From contig JAGQYU010000058.1 in assembly GCA_020435885.1 (NCBI GenBank), forward strand, positions 1 to 7,162: a stretch of 7,162 nt of DNA, in the 5' to 3' direction. This DNA is from Flavobacteriaceae bacterium. Lineage in GTDB: Bacteria; Bacteroidota; Bacteroidia; Flavobacteriales; Flavobacteriaceae. Positions 1 through 5,645 of the stretch are shown one piece after another. The notes below the pieces were generated by a model. The model saw nothing but the letters and a program-made list of their open reading frames with translations. It ran no database searches and was not told the origin of the DNA. Both the position numbers and the translations under genes were made by a program. Within the stretch, counting starts at the first letter, position 1. The number at the start of each line of letters is the position of its first letter.

Positions 1-225
1 GTTGCGAATTGCTTCATGGGCAGAGCAGGCTTGATCAATTCCGGTGGAGCTTCAGGTGCAAATGATTTGGAACAAGCTGTTAAAACGGCGGTTATTAATA
101 AACGATCTGGTGGTATGTGATTGATATCCGGCCGTAAAGCTTTCCAAAAACCTATGGCAGAAGGTGTAGAACTTTTAAATGCCATTCAAGACGTTTATTT
201 GGACAAAACCATAACTATTGCTTAA
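1..225 (+). pseudogene. fbaB: Class I fructose-bisphosphate aldolase (FbaB/DhnA type), 3' end, interrupted by an in-frame TGA
   Basis: Frame 1 reads the C-terminal 74 codons of a class I aldolase, with recognisable stretches LINSGGASGANDLEQAV, TAVINKRSGGM, LISGRKAFQKPM and the ending IQDVYLDKTITIA, which closely resembles the C-terminus of E. coli FbaB as I recall it. The family cleaves fructose 1,6-bisphosphate to dihydroxyacetone phosphate and glyceraldehyde 3-phosphate through a lysine Schiff base, in the cytoplasm. The catalytic lysine lies upstream, outside the window. Codon 40 (118-120) is TGA where the family normally has glycine (GGM-G-LISGRKAF), so one base change from GGA explains it. 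Reading frame and conservation continue undisturbed to the TAA at 223-225, which argues for a very recent mutation or a base-call error. A product stopping at the TGA would lose 34 residues, including the GRKAF segment near the end of the barrel, which I infer helps bind phosphate. The family assignment is firm. Whether the gene is truly dead is not settled. Confidence 0.85.
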
Positions 226-244
226 TTTTAAGCAATTAGGTAAT

Positions 245-281
245 ATAAACAAGGTATTCTTTTTATGAATACCTTGTTTAT
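245..281 (+). terminator. Long hairpin terminator between convergent fbaB and guaB
   Basis: Arms 245-259 and 267-281 are perfectly complementary over 15 bp (core ACAAGGTATTC/GAATACCTTGT) around a 7-nt loop (260-266). The hairpin begins 20 nt after the aldolase stop and lies 28 nt beyond the guaB stop on the other strand. It is followed on the + strand by a short T run (281-283 and nearby), and has no good T tract on the - strand. It therefore most likely ends aldolase transcription and may also stop or protect the guaB transcript. Confidence 0.75.
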
Positions 282-308
282 TTAAAGTTAAAATATCATA
301 CAGATAGC

Positions 309-1784
309 CTATCTTCTTGAATAATTTGGTGCTTCTTTAGTTATCATTACATTATGCGGGTGGCTTTCGGTAATACCCGAGGAAGTGATCTTTACAAACT
401 GACCAGATTGTTGCAATGCAGCAATATCTTTAGCGCCGCAATAACCCATTCCGGCTCTTAAACCACCAACAAATTGATGAATACTTTCAAAAAGATCACC
501 TTTATAAGGTACCCTACCTACAATGCCTTCAGGAACTAATTTTTTAATATCATCTTCCACATCTTGGAAATAACGGTCTTTACTACCTTGCCTCATAGCC
601 TCAACCGAACCCATTCCTCTATAGGACTTAAATTTACGTCCTTCATAAATAATGGTTTCCCCAGGTGATTCTTTTGTCCCTGCCAATAATGAACCTAACA
701 TCACCGTATCAGCACCTGCGGCTATAGCTTTTGGAATATCTCCCGTATAACGAATACCGCCATCAGCTATGACAGGAACGCCACTTCCTTTAATTGCATT
801 AGCCACTTCCATAATGGCTGAAAGTTGTGGAAAGCCTACACCTGCAACCACTCTGGTTGTACAAATAGATCCGGGGCCAATTCCCACTTTAACCGCATCA
901 GCACCTGCTTCAACTAAAAATTTAGCCGCATCAGCTGTGGCAATATTTCCAACAATGATATCAATTTCAGGAAATGTCTTTTTTATCTCTTTTAGTACAT
1001 TAACAACTCCTTTTGTATGACCATGTGCCGTATCTATAACTATAGCATCTACACCAGCATGGGTAAGCGCCTCGGCCCTTAAAACTGCATCAGGTGTAAC
1101 GCCAATAGCAGCAGCTACTCTAAGGCGTCCATAAGAATCTTTGTTAGCTATGGGTTTTTGAGAAAGTTTAGCTATATCCCTAAAAGTTATCAGTCCAACT
1201 AGCTTATAATTATCATCAACTACGGGCAATTTTTCAATTTTGTTCTCTTGAAGAATAACTTCGGCATCAGTCAATGAAGTTCCGGCACTAACCGTTACCA
1301 AGTTTTTGCTTGTCATTACTTCCGAAATTGGTCTATCTAAGTTTTTTTCAAAACGTAGATCTCTATTAGTTACAATGCCTAACAATTTACCATTATCATC
1401 CACAATGGGAATACCACCAATACTATGCTCTCTCATACTATTCTGGGCATCAATAACTTTGGCAGTTTTTGGAAGCGTAACAGGGTCTATGATCATCCCA
1501 GATTCAGCTCTTTTTACTTTTCTTACCTCTTTTGCCTGCTCATCAATGGTCATATTTTTATGAAGCACACCTATCCCTCCTTCCCTAGCCATAGCTATAG
1601 CCATAGCGGATTCTGTAACGGTATCCATAGCAGCAGAAACTATTGGAATATTGATAGTAATGTTTCGAGTAAATTTTGTTTGGATGCTTACTTCTCTAGG
1701 GAGGATTTCAGAAAAGGCAGGTACTAAAAGTACATCATCATATGTTAAACCTTCTCCTACAAACTTGGAACTGTGAACTTTCAT
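309..1784 (-). CDS. guaB: IMP dehydrogenase (491 aa)
   Basis: The enzyme oxidises IMP to XMP with NAD+, the committed step of guanine nucleotide synthesis, in the cytoplasm. The sequence has the full bacterial architecture: an N-terminal barrel segment with LTYDDVLLVPAFSE at residues 13-26, two CBS domains at about 95-205 (IGGIPIVDDNGKLLGIVTNRD and EKLPVVDDNYKLVGLITFRD are the CBS cores), then the rest of the barrel. The active-site loop GIGPGSICTTR places the catalytic cysteine at 308. DGGIRYTGD (341-349) and YRGMGS (388-393) bind the IMP phosphate, and R404-Y405 in the mobile flap is the expected catalytic dyad. Length is normal for the family. The ATG at 1784 gives the standard N-terminus and has no Shine-Dalgarno sequence. 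The stop is TAG. A -7 box and a palindrome lie immediately upstream, so the gene is probably transcribed alone. Both CBS domains look intact, so adenine/guanine nucleotide regulation is plausible. Confidence 0.97.
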   Translation of the reverse strand: MKVHSSKFVGEGLTYDDVLLVPAFSEILPREVSIQTKFTRNITINIPIVSAAMDTVTESAMAIAMAREGGIGVLHKNMTIDEQAKEVRKVKRAESGMIIDPVTLPKTAKVIDAQNSMREHSIGGIPIVDDNGKLLGIVTNRDLRFEKNLDRPISEVMTSKNLVTVSAGTSLTDAEVILQENKIEKLPVVDDNYKLVGLITFRDIAKLSQKPIANKDSYGRLRVAAAIGVTPDAVLRAEALTHAGVDAIVIDTAHGHTKGVVNVLKEIKKTFPEIDIIVGNIATADAAKFLVEAGADAVKVGIGPGSICTTRVVAGVGFPQLSAIMEVANAIKGSGVPVIADGGIRYTGDIPKAIAAGADTVMLGSLLAGTKESPGETIIYEGRKFKSYRGMGSVEAMRQGSKDRYFQDVEDDIKKLVPEGIVGRVPYKGDLFESIHQFVGGLRAGMGYCGAKDIAALQQSGQFVKITSSGITESHPHNVMITKEAPNYSRR

Positions 1785-1787
1785 AAT

Positions 1788-1812
1788 TGCAACTAATTAA
1801 AAATTAATTGCA
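1788..1812 (-). promoter_or_regulatory. Imperfect palindrome filling the predicted guaB 5' leader
   Basis: Arms 1788-1798 and 1802-1812 pair at 10 of 11 positions (only 1793/1807 mismatched) around a 3-nt centre, with outer ends TGCAA and TTGCA. The palindrome ends 3 nt before the guaB start codon and begins 2 nt after the -7 box, so the likely transcription start lies at its edge. It could be an operator or an mRNA hairpin at the ribosome-binding region. AT richness makes chance palindromes easier, so function is an inference. Confidence 0.45.
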
Positions 1813-1814
1813 TG

Positions 1815-1822
1815 CAAATATA
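1815..1822 (-). promoter_or_regulatory. Bacteroidetes-type -7 promoter element for guaB
   Basis: The - strand reads TATATTTG, an exact match to the Bacteroidetes TAnnTTTG element, 30 nt upstream of the guaB ATG. I see no convincing TTTG -33 element at 19-21 nt further upstream. The predicted leader is about 25 nt. The separate promoter agrees with the 114-nt gap and the possible terminator after the upstream gene. Confidence 0.6.
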
Positions 1823-1880
1823 CAACTATATGGCAGATTGCATAAGTTTTGAACTAAAATTATTCAACTATTTTTCAGTG

Positions 1881-1903
1881 AAAAAAATGTAAAAAAGTTT
1901 ACA
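1881..1903 (-). terminator. Possible weak intrinsic terminator at the end of the HMG-CoA lyase gene
   Basis: On the - strand a 6-bp stem TGTAAA/TTTACA (1903-1898 and 1893-1888) with a 4-nt loop is followed directly by seven T residues (1887-1881). The stop codon TAA (1901-1899) lies inside the first arm. The stem is short and AT-rich, so termination may be inefficient, but position and T tract fit. Confidence 0.45.
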
Positions 1904-2753
1904 AAAAAATGTTCAAAGCTACATTATAAGCACTTTCAAAAGCAAGGCTATTTATATTTGTTTGTACCTGATGCTTAGCCATATACGTCATCAATTTTTC
2001 TGTAGGCATATTACCTGTTAACTCATCTTTTGCCATAGGACAACCACCATATCCTTTAATAGCACTGTCAAAACGCCTACATCCGGCTTTAAAAGCAGCA
2101 TCTACTTTCTCATACCAAGTAGTAGGAGTTGTATGTAAATGCGCTCCAAATTCAATGGTAGGATACAGAGGAATTAAATTTGAAAATAAATAGGCTATAT
2201 CATTTGGTGAAGAACTTCCAACGGTATCAGAAAGTGAAAGAATTTTTACGCCCATCTCGAATAATTTAGACGTCCAATCAGCAACAATATCTACATTCCA
2301 AGGATCGCCGTAAGGATTGCCAAAACCCATCGATAAATAGGCTACCACTTCTTTATTGTTTTTAGTTGCTATTGCTAATATTTCATCAAGAATTGTAATA
2401 GATTCTTTAATGGTTTTCCCTGTATTCCGCATTTGGAAATTTTCTGAAATAGAAAAAGGGTAGCCTAAATAATCTATTTCATCAAACTTTGAAGCATCCT
2501 CAGCACCTCTAACATTAGCAACAATTGCTAATAATTTACTTTTTGTTTTGCTTAAATCTAATTGGGTGAGAACTTCGGCAGTATCTCTCATCTGCGGAAT
2601 GGCTTTTGGCGAAACAAAACTTCCAAAATCAATCGTGTCAAAACCTACATCTAAAAGACGGTTTATGTATGTTGCTTTTTTATCAGTTGGAATAAAGGTT
2701 TTGATGCCTTGCATAGCATCTCTGGGGCATTCTATTATTTTTACCTTTTCCAT
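1899..2753 (-). CDS. hmgL: Hydroxymethylglutaryl-CoA lyase (284 aa from the ATG)
   Basis: This is a TIM-barrel enzyme of the HMGL-like family. It is predicted to split HMG-CoA into acetyl-CoA and acetoacetate, the last step of leucine degradation. Key residues can be placed: E8 and R11-D12 in IIECPRDAMQ, FVSPKAIPQM at 46-55 (the family's SFVSPKWVPQM-like segment), D176 in LSLSDTVG, the metal-binding H205 and H207 in GAHLH, and the loop cysteine C238 in GYGGCPMA, followed by TGNMPTEKL. The protein is more divergent than mitochondrial or proteobacterial HMG-CoA lyases (PRDAMQ for PRDGLQ, HLHTTP for HCHDTY), so a relative acting on another acyl-CoA cannot be excluded. I choose the ATG at 2753. 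An upstream TTG at 2762 is in frame, but it overlaps the -7 box TATCTTTG and adds only three residues. The exporter gene ends 29 nt upstream. No other leucine-pathway gene lies in the window. Confidence 0.87.
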   Translation of the reverse strand: MEKVKIIECPRDAMQGIKTFIPTDKKATYINRLLDVGFDTIDFGSFVSPKAIPQMRDTAEVLTQLDLSKTKSKLLAIVANVRGAEDASKFDEIDYLGYPFSISENFQMRNTGKTIKESITILDEILAIATKNNKEVVAYLSMGFGNPYGDPWNVDIVADWTSKLFEMGVKILSLSDTVGSSSPNDIAYLFSNLIPLYPTIEFGAHLHTTPTTWYEKVDAAFKAGCRRFDSAIKGYGGCPMAKDELTGNMPTEKLMTYMAKHQVQTNINSLAFESAYNVALNIFL

Positions 2754-2759
2754 CTGAAC

Positions 2760-2767
2760 CAAAGATA
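2760..2767 (-). promoter_or_regulatory. Possible -7 promoter element for the HMG-CoA lyase gene
   Basis: The - strand reads TATCTTTG, an exact TAnnTTTG match, ending only 6 nt before the ATG at 2753. Transcription starting a few bases downstream would yield an almost leaderless mRNA. No good -33 element is visible, and read-through from the exporter gene is an alternative. Confidence 0.4.
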
Positions 2768-2782
2768 CAAACTTGCATTTTT

Positions 2783-3409
2783 CTATTTATCAGAAAATAA
2801 AATAAAAATTGCAATACCTGTAAATACAATAATTTGCAGCCATTTTAGATAGAAAGATGTTTGTTTGTGCTTTTTTAAATAATTTGAAATAAGCCCTGCC
2901 AATAAAGCTATGGAAGAAAAAACGATAAAAGTAACAATCATGAATAAAACTCCGAGAACATAAAACTGACTAATAGTATTCATGGAAGTACTGAATAAAA
3001 ACCCCGGAAAGAAAGCAAGAAAAAAAATGGAAACCTTTGGGTTTAAAACATTCATTATAAAGCCTTGCTTATAAAGTTGTAATACGCTTTTTTTGGGCAA
3101 TTCTGCTGATGATAGATTTATAGAAGCATCGCTTTTAAAAACCTTATAAGCCAAATATAAAAGGTACAAAGCCCCAATTATTTTTATGATGAGATATAAT
3201 GTGTCATTATTCTTTATGATAGCCGAAACCCCAAAAGCTACTAACGTGGTATGTACTAAACATCCGGTAACTAAACCGAGTACTGTTGCAATTCCATACT
3301 TAGCACCGTTTGTAACACTTTGTATTAGTACAAAAATATTATCAGGGCCTGGTGAAATTGCCAACACTGCCGATGAAATGATAAATAAAATTAGTGTATT
3401 ACTATCCAC
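2783..3409 (-). CDS. LysE/RhtB-family amino-acid exporter (208 aa from GTG)
   Basis: This is a small hydrophobic inner-membrane protein of the LysE/RhtB family, which exports amino acids or related metabolites. The signature SPGPDNIFVL lies in the first membrane segment. GFIMNVLNPKVSIFFLAFFPGF, in the middle of the protein, is the second hallmark. About six hydrophobic segments can be traced, the last ending in a short LFSDK tail. The length of roughly 208 aa is normal. No ATG is available in frame. The longest reading starts with a TTG at 3421, but that codon lies in the T tract of the gap terminator. A GTG at 3409 gives MDSNTLILFIISSAVLAISP, a typical family N-terminus, so I prefer it. No promoter is obvious; leakage past the terminator may supply transcripts. 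The substrate cannot be told from sequence, and the neighbours (gap before, HMG-CoA lyase after) do not settle it. Confidence 0.88.
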   Translation of the reverse strand: MDSNTLILFIISSAVLAISPGPDNIFVLIQSVTNGAKYGIATVLGLVTGCLVHTTLVAFGVSAIIKNNDTLYLIIKIIGALYLLYLAYKVFKSDASINLSSAELPKKSVLQLYKQGFIMNVLNPKVSIFFLAFFPGFLFSTSMNTISQFYVLGVLFMIVTFIVFSSIALLAGLISNYLKKHKQTSFYLKWLQIIVFTGIAIFILFSDK

Positions 3410-3419
3410 ATTTACAAAC

Positions 3420-3447
3420 AAAAAAATCCTGCTAAAAAGCAGGATTT
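3420..3447 (-). terminator. Intrinsic terminator after gap
   Basis: On the - strand the arms 3447-3438 and 3433-3424 form a 10-bp perfect stem (core AAATCCTGC/GCAGGATTT) with a 4-nt loop, followed by a run of T (seven T from 3426 to 3420, three of them within the stem end). It lies 25 nt after the gap stop codon and should end the pfkA-gap transcript. Its T tract touches the TTG that would otherwise be the longest start of the exporter gene. Confidence 0.85.
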
Positions 3448-3472
3448 AAATATACTAATAATTCGTTTTCTA

Positions 3473-4468
3473 TTATAATGTATCGGCGTATTCAATTAAA
3501 TCAACCAATTTGGTAGAATAACCAAACTCATTGTCATACCAAGATACAACTTTTATAAACTTATCCGTTAAAGCAATACCTGCTTTTGCATCAAAAACTG
3601 AAGTACGAGGCTCACTAACAAAATCTTGAGATACAACCAACTCATCAGTATAACCTAAAATACCTTTTAGTTCACCTTCAGAAGCATTTTTCATTACTTT
3701 ACAAATCTCATCATAACTTGCACCTTTTGCAAGATTTACAGTAAGGTCAACCACAGAAACATCCATAGTAGGAATTCTGAATGACATACCTGTTAATTTT
3801 CCGTTTAGCGAAGGAATAACTTTACCAACAGCCTTTGCAGCACCAGTTGATGAAGGTATAATGTTATGTATAGCAGATCTACCACCTCTCCAATCTTTTA
3901 CTGAAGGGCCGTCAACTGTGTTTTGAGTAGCAGTAGTTGCGTGGATTGTAGTCATTAAACCATCAACAATACCAAAATTATCATGTAATACTTTTGCAAT
4001 AGGCGCTAAACAGTTAGTTGTACATGAAGCATTTGAAAAAACAGTATCAGAAGCTTTTAAATCTTTGTGATTTACACCCATAACAAACATAGGCGCATCA
4101 GCAGATGGAGCAGAAATTGCTACCTTTTTTGCACCTCCTTTAATGTGTAGATTTGCTTTTTCTAAAGTTGTAAAAATACCTGTACATTCCATTACATAGT
4201 CAGCACCTACTTCATCCCATTTTAAGTTTTCAGGATTGCGCTCAGCAGTAATTCTTATCTCATTGCCATTAACGATAAGTTTACCGTCTTTAACTTCAAC
4301 TTCACCATCAAAACGTCCGTGTACTGAGTCGTATTTTAGCATATATGCTAAATAATCAACATCTAATAAATCATTGATAGCAACAACTTGCACATTGTCT
4401 CTTTTTACAGCAGATCTAAATGCAATTCTACCAATTCTACCGAAACCATTTATTCCAATTTTAATCAT
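3473..4468 (-). CDS. gap: Type I glyceraldehyde-3-phosphate dehydrogenase (331 aa)
   Basis: The enzyme converts glyceraldehyde 3-phosphate, NAD+ and phosphate to 1,3-bisphosphoglycerate, a cytoplasmic homotetramer in glycolysis and gluconeogenesis. The Rossmann motif GINGFGRIGR is at residues 5-14. D33 (AIND) favours NAD over NADP. The catalytic cysteine is C149 in SNASCTTNC, and H176 in TTIHATTA is its partner, both at the classical positions. WRGGRSA, NIIPSSTGAAKAVGKVIP and the C-terminal WYDNEFGYS are all present. The protein is strikingly like E. coli GapA along its length. The ATG at 4468 gives the standard N-terminus MIKIGINGFG. It begins 12 nt after the pfkA stop with no promoter-like sequence between, so the two are almost certainly co-transcribed. 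A strong terminator follows. Confidence 0.98.
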   Translation of the reverse strand: MIKIGINGFGRIGRIAFRSAVKRDNVQVVAINDLLDVDYLAYMLKYDSVHGRFDGEVEVKDGKLIVNGNEIRITAERNPENLKWDEVGADYVMECTGIFTTLEKANLHIKGGAKKVAISAPSADAPMFVMGVNHKDLKASDTVFSNASCTTNCLAPIAKVLHDNFGIVDGLMTTIHATTATQNTVDGPSVKDWRGGRSAIHNIIPSSTGAAKAVGKVIPSLNGKLTGMSFRIPTMDVSVVDLTVNLAKGASYDEICKVMKNASEGELKGILGYTDELVVSQDFVSEPRTSVFDAKAGIALTDKFIKVVSWYDNEFGYSTKLVDLIEYADTL

Positions 4469-4480
4469 TTTATATAGTTT

Positions 4481-5476
4481 TTATACTGATAAAATATCAG
4501 AAATTCTTAATAATTCTCTGTTAATATCGTGGGTTGTTTTTATAGCTTCTTCAATACTGGTCAATACAATTTCGTTATTGATAATTCCAACCATCATATC
4601 AGTTTTACCATCTAATAAGCTTTCAACTGCTTTTACACCAAACCTACTAGCCAATACCCTGTCAAAACAGCTAGGGCTGCCTCCACGTTGCATATGCCCT
4701 AAAACCGAAACTCTAGCTTCATAATTAGGTAAGTTTTGGGTTACATATTCAGCTAATTCAAAAACATTCTTGCCAATTTTATCACCTTCAGAAACTATTA
4801 CAATGCTAGATGATTTACCTCTGGCCTTACTTTTCCTTAAGGATTCTAACAACCTTCCTAAGCCTAGATCTTCTTCCGGTATTAAAATTTCTTCCGCTCC
4901 TGCTCCAACACCGGCATTCAATGCTATAAATCCTGCATCTCTACCCATTACCTCTACGAAGAAAAGTCTGTTATGCGAACTAGCCGTATCTCTGATCTTA
5001 TCAATAGCATCAACAACGGTGTTCAAGGCTGTATCATAACCTATGGTAAAGTTTGTACCAACTATATCATTATCAATAGTACCAGGAATACCTATAAAAG
5101 GAATTTTATGTTCTTTTCCAAAAACAACACCACCATTAAAAGTTCCATCTCCACCAATAAGTATTAAACCATCAACCTCAGCTTTTACAAGACTTTCATA
5201 TGCTTTTTGGCGGCCTTCTTCTGTTCTAAATTCAGTTGAACGAGCAGATTTAAGTATAGTTCCTCCTTTACCAATAATATTTTTTACACTTCTGGCATCA
5301 AGCTTCATATAATCTCCTTCTATCATTCCTTGATAGCCTCTGTAAAACCCAACACATTCAACATCATAATATGAACAAGCTCTTGCAACAGCCCTTAAAG
5401 CAGCGTTCATCCCCGGGGCATCTCCACCTGACGTTAAAACGCCTATTTTCTTTATTGTTTCTCTCATTTTTATCAT
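4481..5476 (-). CDS. pfkA: ATP-dependent 6-phosphofructokinase (331 aa)
   Basis: The enzyme phosphorylates fructose 6-phosphate to fructose 1,6-bisphosphate, the committed step of glycolysis, as a cytoplasmic tetramer. The sequence shows LTSGGDAPGMNAALRA (14-29) at the nucleotide site, IGGDGTF (107-113), PGTIDND (131-137) with the catalytic aspartate at 135, TIGYDTAL (144-151), R170 and MGR (177-179) for substrate binding, and LGHMQRGGSP with FDRVLASRFG near the C-terminal third. Glycine at 111 (GGDGT) and at 132 (PGTID) marks the ATP-using type; PPi-dependent enzymes carry Asp and Lys there. Length is normal. Two ATGs are possible, at 5476 and three codons later at 5467; neither has a Shine-Dalgarno sequence. 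I keep the first because a -7 box sits about 16 nt upstream. It leads the pfkA-gap operon, and an aldolase gene lies in the same region. Confidence 0.97.
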   Translation of the reverse strand: MIKMRETIKKIGVLTSGGDAPGMNAALRAVARACSYYDVECVGFYRGYQGMIEGDYMKLDARSVKNIIGKGGTILKSARSTEFRTEEGRQKAYESLVKAEVDGLILIGGDGTFNGGVVFGKEHKIPFIGIPGTIDNDIVGTNFTIGYDTALNTVVDAIDKIRDTASSHNRLFFVEVMGRDAGFIALNAGVGAGAEEILIPEEDLGLGRLLESLRKSKARGKSSSIVIVSEGDKIGKNVFELAEYVTQNLPNYEARVSVLGHMQRGGSPSCFDRVLASRFGVKAVESLLDGKTDMMVGIINNEIVLTSIEEAIKTTHDINRELLRISDILSV

Positions 5477-5491
5477 TTATTCAAGGACACG

Positions 5492-5499
5492 CAAAATTA
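5492..5499 (-). promoter_or_regulatory. Bacteroidetes-type -7 promoter element for pfkA-gap
   Basis: The - strand reads TAATTTTG, matching TAnnTTTG, 15 nt before the pfkA ATG. The predicted leader is about 10 nt. A clear TTTG -33 element at the usual 19-21 nt spacing is not seen, so strength is uncertain. Confidence 0.5.
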
Positions 5500-5548
5500 A
5501 CAATTATTACGTTGAATTTGTTTCTTTTGGTAAGAATTATACGAAATC

Positions 5549-5615
5549 GTTATAGTTACTTAACTGTAAGGAAGTTAGTGATTTTAACTCAGTTAAAAGT
5601 TATAGTAATGTTAAT
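5549..5615. repeat. Repeated and palindromic motifs between tamB and pfkA
   Basis: GTTATAGT occurs at 5549-5556 and again at 5599-5606, exactly 50 nt apart, and similarity continues loosely to TTAA (5549-5564 against 5599-5615). Between them are a 7-bp hairpin TTTTAAC/GTTAAAA (5582-5588 and 5592-5598) and a competing TTAACTG/CAGTTAA pair (5560-5566 and 5590-5596). The region lies about 50-120 nt upstream of the pfkA -7 box. It may hold regulator sites or a weak tamB end structure. The AT-rich background makes chance similarity possible. Confidence 0.3.
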
Positions 5616-5645
5616 TAAAAATAGTAAACATATTTCTGCTAAAAT

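Noticed and set aside
118..150. Selenocysteine insertion or programmed readthrough at the aldolase TGA
   Set aside because: The family has glycine, not cysteine, at this place, and I see no strong stem-loop just downstream that resembles a bacterial SECIS element.
1580..1610. Tandem-like CATAGC/TATAGC repeats
   Set aside because: They encode the alternating Ala-Met-Ala-Ile-Ala-Met-Ala stretch of IMP dehydrogenase, which is normal for the family.
769..1727. Open reading frames on the + strand opposite guaB
   Set aside because: They lie entirely within a well-conserved gene in another frame, show no recognisable domain, and are explained as coding shadows.
1785..1898. Riboswitch upstream of guaB
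   Set aside because: The predicted leader is only about 25 nt, too short for a purine riboswitch aptamer, and no aptamer-like core was seen.
4486..4500. Hairpin CTGATA/TATCAG at the 3' end of pfkA
   Set aside because: The stem is only 6 bp, lies in codons for the conserved-looking C-terminus, and has no T tract, so it is not a convincing terminator or attenuator between pfkA and gap.
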